Of a stretch of 64,000 bases of DNA, positions 36,678-43,868 are shown one piece after another; position 1 is the stretch's first letter; every line of letters begins with the position of its first letter. Made by a program: the position numbers and the translations under genes. Origin of the DNA: Thalassobius sp. I31.1 (GTDB lineage: Bacteria > Pseudomonadota > Alphaproteobacteria > Rhodobacterales > Rhodobacteraceae); NCBI RefSeq assembly GCF_003031585.1, contig NZ_PWAA01000042.1:62001-126000 (forward strand), read 5' to 3'. The notes under the pieces were generated by a model that made no database searches, was not told where the DNA came from, and saw nothing but the letters and a program-made list of their open reading frames with translations.

Positions 36678-37316
36678 TTATGCTTTGTCTTTGAAGTTCC
36701 GGCTGGCCTTGATCGTATCCCAGGCCCAGACAACTTCCTGCAGGCGTTCTTCATCAGAACGATCGCCGCCGTTCAGATCCGGATGCAGAATCTTGATCAG
36801 CTTCTTATAAGCCTTGCGGATCTCAGCTTTGGCCCAGTGATCTTTTGCTTCCAGAACCTCAATCGCTTTGCGTTCCGATGGCGGCAGTTTGCGGGTGCTG
36901 CCGGTGATGGATTTGCCCGGGTTGCGGGTCGCGTTTTCACCCAGAACCTGATGCGGGTCATCAACGCCCAGCCGTTCCCAGGCGCGCTGTTCATCGGACT
37001 TGCGAATAGGTTTGGTCGGACGGCCACCAACGCGATCAGATTGAATCTGTTCGTCGATCTCTTCTTCAGTGGCCCCGTCAAAGAAGTTCCACTTCAGGTT
37101 AAATTCTTTCACATGGTCCTTACAGAACCAGAGATATTCATCCAGATGATCTGGCGAGCGGGGCGCGCGATACTGGCCTGCTTCTTCACAACCCGGATGT
37201 TCACATACCCGTTTGGAGGTTTCGAACGCGCCGGACATGCCGCGCTTGCCGCGCGGGTTTTTCTTTTTTGCCGAGCTCACCGACATATCGAACCCGAATG
37301 GGTCATCTTTCTTCAT
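36678..37316 (-). CDS. J-domain (DnaJ-like) protein
   Basis: A 212-residue protein whose C-terminal third is a J domain: KAEIRKAYKKLIKILHPDLN contains the HPD motif (about residue 180). The preceding region has two Cys residues in CEHPGCEEAGQYRAP and CKDHV, which may bind zinc. The family is a Rhodobacteraceae DnaJ-like protein often beside bolA and cobS. It probably stimulates DnaK ATPase with an unknown client. AAGGA is 9 bases before ATG 37316; the frame to 37361 was rejected. Confidence 0.9.
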   Translation of the reverse strand: MKKDDPFGFDMSVSSAKKKNPRGKRGMSGAFETSKRVCEHPGCEEAGQYRAPRSPDHLDEYLWFCKDHVKEFNLKWNFFDGATEEEIDEQIQSDRVGGRPTKPIRKSDEQRAWERLGVDDPHQVLGENATRNPGKSITGSTRKLPPSERKAIEVLEAKDHWAKAEIRKAYKKLIKILHPDLNGGDRSDEERLQEVVWAWDTIKASRNFKDKA

Positions 37317-37426
37317 GATCCGTATTCCTTCTTGCGCCATCGATCCTGTTGCAGACGGCACCTTTCCGACTCAGACGCAAGAGTTTAGACCAAACTCAGC
37401 CGGATAGAAGGGGGCGAACGAAAAAA

Positions 37427-37687
37427 ATGAGTGTTGCCAGTGAAATTCATCAACGCCTGACGAAGGCGTTTACACCTGAAAAGCTTGAGGTTGTGAACGA
37501 AAGCCATTTGCATGCAGGACATGCGGGGGATGACGGATCGGGCGAAAGCCACTTCCGCGTGGTGATCGTTGCAGCCGATTTTGCCGGGAAGACACGCATC
37601 GCGCGTCACCGGGCTGTTCATGCTGCGATGGGGCCAGATCTGATCGCGCGTATTCATGCGCTGGCGTTAGATATTTCTGCGCCATAA
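37427..37687 (+). CDS. bolA: BolA family protein
   Basis: An 86-residue BolA protein. The helix-turn VNESHLHAGHAGDDGSGESH contains the metal-binding His/Glu set, then the conserved FRVVIVAADFAGKTRIARHR. With monothiol glutaredoxin, BolA proteins bind [2Fe-2S] clusters for iron signalling. It is divergent from the J-domain gene. Start MSVASEIHQRL at 37427 is the family start; the longer frame from 37349 is ignored. Confidence 0.93.
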   Translation: MSVASEIHQRLTKAFTPEKLEVVNESHLHAGHAGDDGSGESHFRVVIVAADFAGKTRIARHRAVHAAMGPDLIARIHALALDISAP

Positions 37688-37689
37688 AC

Positions 37690-37722
37690 AAAAAGCCACC
37701 TGGCGATGTCAGGTGGCTTTTT
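37690..37722. terminator. Bidirectional terminator between bolA and DUF4177 gene
   Basis: AAAAAGCCACCTG pairs perfectly with CAGGTGGCTTTTT (13 bp, 7-base loop). Confidence 0.93.
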
Positions 37723-37741
37723 GATGTGATCTGCGCAGTGA

Positions 37742-38176
37742 TTATTCTGCGTCTGCCTTCTTATTCTCAACAGGGCTTTCGTCGCGTTTGGCCAATTCCA
37801 TGGCTTCGTCAGCCAGGGCTTCTGCCGAGGGCGCGTCCTCTTTTGTGGTGGTTTCCGCCGGAACCGGGGCCTGAACGCGGCGCAGGACCGGCGTGTCTGG
37901 CAGGTCGGCTTCGCTTTCCGCAGCGGCGGGTGCAGATTCGTCCGCGATCTCGCGGGCAAAGACCAGCATATTCATATATTGGGTGGATTTCTTACCCATC
38001 GCACTGCGGCTGTCGCAGGGCAGGGTATCGCTGCGCTGATATTGCCAGCCTTCAGCACCCAGTTCGTTCATCACTTCCATCAGGGCAGAGGCGAATCGCG
38101 CATCGGTGCCGCGGACACCTTTGGCCTTGATTCCACGTGTGGGGGCTGGGACGACTTTATATTCAAAGGCAGACAT
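37742..38176 (-). CDS. DUF4177 domain protein
   Basis: A 144-residue protein. The first 75 residues are a DUF4177-like domain (EYKVVPAPTRGIKAKGVRG, then LNELGAEGWQY-type core seen here as VMNELGAEGWQYQRSDTLP). The last 60 residues are Ala/Glu/Pro-rich and probably disordered. Function unknown. GGAG lies 6-9 bases before ATG 38176. The 645-base region upstream holds the two RNA/promoter modules described separately. Confidence 0.8.
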   Translation of the reverse strand: MSAFEYKVVPAPTRGIKAKGVRGTDARFASALMEVMNELGAEGWQYQRSDTLPCDSRSAMGKKSTQYMNMLVFAREIADESAPAAAESEADLPDTPVLRRVQAPVPAETTTKEDAPSAEALADEAMELAKRDESPVENKKADAE

Positions 38177-38416
38177 TGATTTCTCCGGCAGTGTGCAGCT
38201 TCGCCGGGCTATCACATGACAAAGGGAACTGTCTAAGGAAACGACAGCAAAATGTTTGCGAAATCTGATTTGTTGCGATGAGAACGCATCCTGAGGCAGG
38301 GAAGAGGAAACAATCCGGGAGCGCTGACGCAACCTCAGAATCAAGATGTGTGGGAAATCCGGAGTTCTGAAGTTGCTTCGGCCAGGACAGGGCCTTCAGC
38401 GTCAAACCATACGAAT

Positions 38417-38502
38417 GTGGTTGCGCCCAAACAAACAGGCGCAACCACGAATGTGATGACTTAACTCGTAAACACAGTACTGATAACACTCACCGCTACT
38501 GT
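38417..38502 (-). ncRNA. Predicted small structured transcript, module A
   Basis: Predicted on the minus strand from about 38502 (after a CATAAA -10-like hexamer, 38514-38509) to a terminal stem at 38417-38448. Close to its 5' end is a block nearly identical to module B: CAGTAGCGGTGAGTGTTA followed by CAGTACTG and GTGTTTA. CAGTA can pair with TACTG across a 17-base loop. The 3' stem is an 11-bp perfect helix (GTGGTTGCGCC with GGCGCAACCAC). No U-run follows the stem, so the 3' end is unknown. An in-frame stop in the GTG reading frame argues against a peptide. Start and end are inferred. Confidence 0.45.
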
Positions 38503-38537
38503 AGAATCTTTATGCCATAGCACCGCGTGGCGGCGCA

Positions 38538-38553
38538 TACCCCAGATTGGGTA
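38538..38553. promoter_or_regulatory. Regulator-binding inverted repeat, module A
   Basis: TACCCCAGATTGGGTA, a 7-2-7 inverted repeat with one mismatch in the half-sites. It sits 43.5 bases upstream of the predicted start of module A, the position for a class II activator overlapping the -35 region. Its half-site is similar to the NarL-type heptamer TACYYMT. Confidence 0.5.
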
Positions 38554-38673
38554 AAAGGTTTATAATTCGCTAATTATGGTCGCCACCCGGAAGGGGGGCG
38601 TTTATCCGACGACAGAGAACAGGCCTGTGTTGATCCCGGACCCTTCCAATCTGAACAGCACTTCAAAGTAATT

Positions 38674-38758
38674 GTGGCCGTGCCCGAAAAACGGGCACGA
38701 CCACAGAAAAGACGATATTACTCATAAACACAGCACTGTTAACACTCACCGCTACTGC
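38674..38758 (-). ncRNA. Predicted small structured transcript, module B
   Basis: The second copy, exactly 256 bases from module A at the stem end and at the binding repeat. Minus-strand start predicted near 38758 after a CAATAT -10-like hexamer. The conserved block CAGTAGCGGTGAGTGTTAAC is followed by AGTGCTGTG; CAGTA pairs with TGCTG using a U-G pair. The 3' stem at 38674-38704 is GTGGTCGTGCCCG with CGGGCACGGCCAC (one G-U). Compared with module A, two base pairs in the stem have changed on both strands. A GTG-start frame of 28 codons (38663-38749) with AAGGGG 8 bases upstream runs through it, but is not conserved in module A. Confidence 0.5.
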
Positions 38759-38793
38759 CCCTTGATATTGCCATGACTCGGCTTTCCGGCGCG

Positions 38794-38809
38794 TACCCCA
38801 TATGGGGTA
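38794..38809. promoter_or_regulatory. Regulator-binding palindrome, module B
   Basis: TACCCCATATGGGGTA, a perfect 16-bp palindrome with a 7-2-7 layout. Centre lies 52.5 bases from the GTG codon, exactly as in module A. It is 12 bases beyond the stop of the regulator gene. Confidence 0.55.
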
Positions 38810-38821
38810 AAGTTGCGGGTT

Positions 38822-40621
38822 TTATCTGAACTGGCCAATCTTTTTCAGCACTTTGTCCCAGTGGCTGTAAATCAACAGCTGTCCGGCACCTTCAATAAGT
38901 TCATAGCTGACCCAGGGATGATCCTGGAAGAAGGGTTCAATGATCTCCATCGTGGCCTGGCCATCCAGTGTGCCATTGATGAAATGTACGGGCAGCTTAC
39001 CTTCGAGGGCGCAGAATTCGGCATGCCAGCCCCTTATTTCCTCGGAAATTGTCCGTGTGAAAGCCTTGTGGGCGGAATGTGTGTCTGACAGGCAGATCTG
39101 AATGCCTGTTGTCACAGCTTCCCAGATTTCCGGGTCGTTGAACTGTTCCTTATCCGCCGGTGAACGATGGTAGACATGTTCCAGGAATTTACGTTGCCCG
39201 TATTTGCGCGCCATAAGAAAGCCGGTTTTGACTGTGAAGGTCAGCAGATGCGGCGTGTAGCGTGCGCAAACCAGAAGGAAACGCTGCCAGAGATCCATGT
39301 GATCATATTCCCCTGGAGAATCAGGGGGCGGCGTACCCGCAACCGCAATCAGGCTTTGCATGACGCCCGGGTAATACTTTTCGATATGGGCGGCGAAACG
39401 CACATCCGCGCACAGCGAGACCACATGGCATTTTTCGATGCTTTCGGCCTTCAGTACATGCATGATGTCATCCACAACGCCGCGGGTGAAATCGGTTTTG
39501 TCAGGCAGCGGGCTGCTGTTGCCATAACCCGCCCGAATGGGGGTTATGATGCGAATCCCGGCCTTCCGGGCAGCTTGTTCACCGGATTTGGGCCAGCGGG
39601 ACATGCCGATTTCAACATGAAGGTGAATGACTGGGACGCCATTTGGGTCGCCCCAGGTCAGATAATCCAGCCGTCTCCCGTCCGGGGTGTTGATTGTATG
39701 CAGTTTTGCGGCACCGGAAGCGTCCGGATTACCTGTGTAACCCCGGCTCCAGGCCTCTGTTGTCTGCTGGCCCGTTACAGCAAAGCCGGTCATATCCATC
39801 ATGGAAAGAATAAGGCGGATCAGTTCCACCTGAGATCGCGTTTCTGTTTTTGCCAGAATGGATTTGATCTGGGCGCGAATGGTATCGACAGATCGCCCGC
39901 GCTGTTCCGCAATATCTTTGATTGAACAGCATTCAATCAGCATACGTACGATTTCAACTTCGGTTTGGGTGAAGCTGAATGCTTCTGTCAGGATGCCGTC
40001 AAACGCAGGGGGCCATGCCAGTTCTGAGGTCGCAACAACAAGGCACTGGGCGCCATCCTGCAGTGTGCGACGCCGGATGTGGAACACGATGAAATGCCCG
40101 CAGTCTGAAGATCGCACACGGAAGAGCGATATGTTTGAACCGCGTCCGGCCAGCATATTCCGCATTTGTTTCAGAAGGTTGGGCAGGTCATCCTGGTCTA
40201 CAGGCAAAGCCGCAGCCGGTGCACCTTCAGTGACGCCAAGTGACGCTTGCGCCCCGGAATTTGCGGTGCCGATCGTCAGATCGCTGTCGATCAGGAAAGC
40301 CGCTGCCATGTCGAAATATTCGATCAGGGTCTGGCGTTCATTCGGGGGTTCCAGCGTATTGGCATAGCGTTCGAGAAACCGGTCAGCACGGGCAATATGT
40401 TCTTCCATCGCACTGTCATTCAACAGCACGATTTTCTGCTGATCCGCAGTCGCACGCAATGGATTGACCAATGTATTCCATTGCTCAAGCATTTCAGAAG
40501 CGCGCCCGGGGTCCATGGCTACTTCATACAATCGATCGATCAGCACATCGCGACCGCGTTCAGGCGGGGCGGTTGTGCCGTTTTTTGTCTTACTCACTAT
40601 GTCCACACTTCCGATAAGCAT
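38822..40621 (-). CDS. LuxR/NarL-type regulator with degenerate alpha/beta-hydrolase domain
   Basis: A 599-residue cytoplasmic protein with three parts: an N-terminal sensor-like region (1-205, possibly PAS-like), a NarL-type helix-turn-helix in the middle (about 212-270: FTQTEVEIVRMLIECCSIKD then RSVDTIRAQIKSILAKTETR), and a C-terminal alpha/beta-hydrolase fold (about 310-599). The nucleophile elbow reads VVSLCADVRFA, so Cys404 replaces Ser and both Gly are lost; the usual terminal GHL is GQL (Gln581), so the catalytic His is missing. The domain is thus likely to sense a ligand. A central HTH is unusual. The start 40621 is tentative; GTG codons just downstream (about 40606 and 40600) are also possible. 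Two tandem promoter modules lie directly downstream. Confidence 0.85.
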   Translation of the reverse strand: MLIGSVDIVSKTKNGTTAPPERGRDVLIDRLYEVAMDPGRASEMLEQWNTLVNPLRATADQQKIVLLNDSAMEEHIARADRFLERYANTLEPPNERQTLIEYFDMAAAFLIDSDLTIGTANSGAQASLGVTEGAPAAALPVDQDDLPNLLKQMRNMLAGRGSNISLFRVRSSDCGHFIVFHIRRRTLQDGAQCLVVATSELAWPPAFDGILTEAFSFTQTEVEIVRMLIECCSIKDIAEQRGRSVDTIRAQIKSILAKTETRSQVELIRLILSMMDMTGFAVTGQQTTEAWSRGYTGNPDASGAAKLHTINTPDGRRLDYLTWGDPNGVPVIHLHVEIGMSRWPKSGEQAARKAGIRIITPIRAGYGNSSPLPDKTDFTRGVVDDIMHVLKAESIEKCHVVSLCADVRFAAHIEKYYPGVMQSLIAVAGTPPPDSPGEYDHMDLWQRFLLVCARYTPHLLTFTVKTGFLMARKYGQRKFLEHVYHRSPADKEQFNDPEIWEAVTTGIQICLSDTHSAHKAFTRTISEEIRGWHAEFCALEGKLPVHFINGTLDGQATMEIIEPFFQDHPWVSYELIEGAGQLLIYSHWDKVLKKIGQFR

Positions 40622-40745
40622 CGAAATTTGCTGCGGGCCTGTCCTGCCACGCTGCATTTTTTGTTTATCAGGGAAACAATTTTATCGAAAGTTAAACTCT
40701 GAACAATGCGGTTCACTGTTGTCAGAGAGCCATAAGAGTTCTGTG

Positions 40746-40784
40746 CAAAAAAGAAGAGCTGGCAACCTGTGATTGCCAGCTCTT
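40746..40784 (-). terminator. Rho-independent terminator of gatB
   Basis: On the minus strand AAGAGCTGGCAA pairs with TTGCCAGCTCTT (12 bp) followed by CTTTTTTG. It ends the gatB transcript, 24 bases past the stop. Confidence 0.88.
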
Positions 40785-40807
40785 GGTATTGATACTCTTT
40801 GGAAGGC

Positions 40808-42319
40808 TTACAGCCCCAGTTTTTTGCTGACCAGTTGGTTCACCACGGCAGGATTCGCTTTACCACCGGTTGCTTTCATCACCTGACCAACAAACCAGCC
40901 CGCGAGTTTTGGGTTCGCCTGGGCTTTTTCAACCTGGGCGGGGTTGGCCGCGATGATTTCATCGACAGCAGCTTCAATCGCGCCAGTGTCTGTCACCTGC
41001 TTCATACCGCGGGCTTCAACGATCTCTGCCGGATCACCACCTTCGGTATAGACGATTTCAAACAGATCTTTTGCGATCTTGCCGGAAATATCACCCTTTT
41101 TGATCAGGGCAATGATGCCACCCAGCTGCGCCGGATCAACAGGGCTGTCCTGAATGGTTTTGTCGTCTTTCTTCAGGCGTCCGAACAATTCATTGATCAC
41201 CCAGTTCGCCGCCAGCTTGCCGTCGCCGGCTTTGGCGACTTCTTCAAAGAAGTTCGCGTTTTCAACTTCGGCGGTCAGCACGGACGCATCATAATCAGAC
41301 AGGCCAAAATCACCCATGAAACGGATTTTCTTAGCATCTGGCAGTTCTGGCAAAGTCGCCGCGATGTCATCTACCCAGCCCTGTTCAATTTCCAGGGGCA
41401 GCAGGTCAGGGCAGGGGAAATAGCGGTAATCATGCGCTTCTTCTTTGGAACGCATGGAACGGGTTTCGTTTTTGTCCGGATCGTACAGGCGGGTTTCCTG
41501 ATCGATCTTGCCGCCGTCTTCGATAATCGCAATCTGACGGTTGGCTTCGACCATGATTGCCGCCTGTATGAACCGCATAGAGTTCATGTTTTTGATTTCG
41601 CAGCGGGTGCCGAGATGACCAAAATCACCGGTTTCCATGAATTTTTCGTACTGGCCGGGCTTACAGACGGACACGTTCACGTCTGCACGCATGTTGCCGT
41701 TCTGCATGTTGCCGTCACATGTGCCAAGATAACGCAGGATCTGGCGCAGTTTGCCAACAAATGCAGCGGCTTCTTCCGGGCTGCGAATGTCCGGGCGTGA
41801 CACGATTTCCATCAGGGCAACGCCTGTGCGGTTCAGGTCCACAAAGGACATGGTCGGGTCCATGTCGTGGATGGATTTACCGGCGTCCTGTTCCATGTGG
41901 ATGCGTTCAATGCGCACGTTGCGCGCCACGCCTTCTTCCAGTTCCACCAGAACTTCGCCCTCACCGACAATCGGGTGATACAGCTGAGAAATCTGATAGC
42001 CCTGGGGCAGATCCGGGTAGAAATAGTTCTTACGGTCAAAGGCTGATTTCAGGTTGATTTCAGCTTTCAGACCAAGGCCTGTACGCACCGCTTGTTCAAT
42101 GCAGTATTCGTTGATCACAGGCAGCATGCCCGGCATGGCCGCGTCAACAAAAGCCACGTTGGAATTGGGTTCATTGCCGAATTTGGTGGACGCGCCGGAA
42201 AACAGCTTTGCTTCGCTGCTGATCTGCGCGTGGATTTCCATCCCGATCACAAGTTCCCAATCATCGCGCATACCAGCGATCACTTTGGGTTTCGGGGCTT
42301 TGTAGGTAAGATCAAGCAT
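40808..42319 (-). CDS. gatB: Asp/Glu-tRNA(Asn/Gln) amidotransferase subunit B
   Basis: A 503-residue subunit of GatCAB, which amidates Glu-tRNA-Gln and Asp-tRNA-Asn. Signatures: [75 protein letters not shown] and the C-terminal YqeY-like tail ending QLVSKKLGL. GatA and GatC are elsewhere. The long gap upstream to the lytic transglycosylase gene (159 bases) holds the promoter region. Confidence 0.97.
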   Translation of the reverse strand: MLDLTYKAPKPKVIAGMRDDWELVIGMEIHAQISSEAKLFSGASTKFGNEPNSNVAFVDAAMPGMLPVINEYCIEQAVRTGLGLKAEINLKSAFDRKNYFYPDLPQGYQISQLYHPIVGEGEVLVELEEGVARNVRIERIHMEQDAGKSIHDMDPTMSFVDLNRTGVALMEIVSRPDIRSPEEAAAFVGKLRQILRYLGTCDGNMQNGNMRADVNVSVCKPGQYEKFMETGDFGHLGTRCEIKNMNSMRFIQAAIMVEANRQIAIIEDGGKIDQETRLYDPDKNETRSMRSKEEAHDYRYFPCPDLLPLEIEQGWVDDIAATLPELPDAKKIRFMGDFGLSDYDASVLTAEVENANFFEEVAKAGDGKLAANWVINELFGRLKKDDKTIQDSPVDPAQLGGIIALIKKGDISGKIAKDLFEIVYTEGGDPAEIVEARGMKQVTDTGAIEAAVDEIIAANPAQVEKAQANPKLAGWFVGQVMKATGGKANPAVVNQLVSKKLGL

Positions 42320-42478
42320 TCGGTCCGGGCCTCTTAATACGTTACGCTTCTTCTATGTCAGCCAGGCTCCGGGGGCAAGAGCCCGCGCAGAGTGGGACAG
42401 ACTGTAATCGGGGGTTGCCCCATTCGGTGTGGGCGTAAAAGATGTCACCCTGTGTGGAACGTGGATCATGGGGTGAAT

Positions 42479-43063
42479 ATGCGTAAATCAATGACTTTTG
42501 CAGCTTGTCTGTTTCTGGCGGCCTGCGGCGGTGGAGATGAACCTGTGTCACGTGAGACACCAGCAGGCTTACCAGACCTGCGCTGGAGCCACCTGGCACA
42601 GGGAGATACCTGGAGCCGGGCCTCTCTGGCGGCGATTGAAAATCATGGTCAGGCACTGGTGCAGATGGTACCAGGTGATGCCGCTGTATGGTGTCCGGAT
42701 TATGAAAATCAGACCTCTGAGGGGCGGGCGGCCTTCTGGGCCGGGCTGTTGTCAACGCTTGCCAAACATGAAAGCACCTGGAACCCGCAGGCTGTCGGTG
42801 GCGGAGGGCGCTGGTTTGGGCTGGTGCAGATCACGCCTGCGACTGCGCGGGGCTATGGATGTGAGGCCCGCACCGGTGAAGCCCTGAAAGACGGTGAAGC
42901 CAACCTGTCCTGCGCGGTTCGCATCATCGCCCATACCGCTGTGCGCGACGGGGTGGTGTCTGAGGGCTGGCGCGGTGTTGCTGCCGATTGGGGACCGTTT
43001 CATTCGCAGCGCAAGCGCGAAGATATGATCGCCTGGAGCCGCGCACAGCCTTATTGCAGCTGA
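42479..43063 (+). CDS. Lytic transglycosylase-type lipoprotein
   Basis: A 194-residue lipoprotein: MRKSMTFAACLFLAACGGG has a lipobox LAAC. The mature domain is a small SLT-like fold with AKHESTWNPQAVGGGGRWFG, where the Glu of HES is the catalytic acid, then LVQITPATARGYGC and the Cys pair that may form a disulphide. It should cleave peptidoglycan glycan strands at the outer membrane. The start MRKSMTFAA gives the lipobox; the longer frame from 42392 is rejected. Confidence 0.85.
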   Translation: MRKSMTFAACLFLAACGGGDEPVSRETPAGLPDLRWSHLAQGDTWSRASLAAIENHGQALVQMVPGDAAVWCPDYENQTSEGRAAFWAGLLSTLAKHESTWNPQAVGGGGRWFGLVQITPATARGYGCEARTGEALKDGEANLSCAVRIIAHTAVRDGVVSEGWRGVAADWGPFHSQRKREDMIAWSRAQPYCS

Positions 43064-43072
43064 CGCGTGAGG

Positions 43073-43600
43073 TCAGCGAATGTGGAAGGCGCGTTTGACA
43101 TCTTCAAGCGCGTCTTTCTGATTGTCGCTTAATCCGTTTCCGGCAGTGGCAATTGCACCAAGGATATCCATCAGCGGTTCAAAGCTATCGCCGCCATTCA
43201 GCTTGAACAATTTGCGTGAGATCCGCGCAACGGCTTGTCCGGGCGTGCCACATTCTCCGACAAACCAATGGCCCAGAACAGTCAGTTCAGCCGCATCTTT
43301 TTGCGGCAGGGTAAGACTGCGGGAAAGTCCGCCTTCCAGTGCCATGCGCTGCTCAGAGGTCGGCAGTTCATCCAGTTCAAGGAAAGCGGCGGCAAGGGCT
43401 GCAACCGCAACATCCGGGTCTTCAATCGATTCCACCGGATGAATGTTTGCGCGGCGTCTGAACCCAAATCGCCGTGCCGCCAGACGTACATCATTGGCCG
43501 CATTGGCCAGATCGCCTGCGATATCGACGGTATTCCTTGCGCGGTTGAACCAGAAGTAAGCGACCGTGGCAGCACTGATAAGGGCAAGAAGAATGGGCAT
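43073..43600 (-). CDS. TerB-like membrane-anchored protein
   Basis: A 175-residue protein with one N-terminal membrane helix (MPILLALISAATVAYFWFN), then a helical domain resembling tellurite-resistance TerB proteins (DPDVAVAALAAAFLELDELP; LTVLGHWFVGECGTPGQAVA). Function unknown. AGGA is 7 bases before ATG 43600; TTG 43618 is rejected. It converges on the lytic transglycosylase gene with 9 bases between. Confidence 0.68.
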   Translation of the reverse strand: MPILLALISAATVAYFWFNRARNTVDIAGDLANAANDVRLAARRFGFRRRANIHPVESIEDPDVAVAALAAAFLELDELPTSEQRMALEGGLSRSLTLPQKDAAELTVLGHWFVGECGTPGQAVARISRKLFKLNGGDSFEPLMDILGAIATAGNGLSDNQKDALEDVKRAFHIR

Positions 43601-43868
43601 AATATATCCTGATTTCAAGAAATGTATCAGAAAACTGCCCGATCAGCCCAACCGGTGCAAGGCCATAATATCGAGGTCCGTTACTCATACCCTGCCGGTG
43701 GCCTGAGGCGATTTGCGCAAATCGACTGGCAGACTCAGACCTAGCCTACTTGATAACCATACGGACACTCTCTTTTAAACAAAACAATTTCACTCTTATG
43801 CAATCAACCTATGCGAAACCATTTGCACGCTTAAGGGGAAAGGTGCTGCATTTTTCCCGCTTTGATTT
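43601..43868. other. Intergenic region without recognisable feature
   Basis: Between the TerB-like gene and the end of pepN I see no convincing open frame, terminator or structured RNA. A promoter for the TerB-like gene is presumably here, but was not fixed. Confidence 0.4.

Noticed and set aside
38417-38704. Stem-loops as intrinsic terminators of the regulator gene
   Set aside because: Neither stem is followed by a T-run on either strand, and both are preceded by promoter-like sequence and a conserved block.
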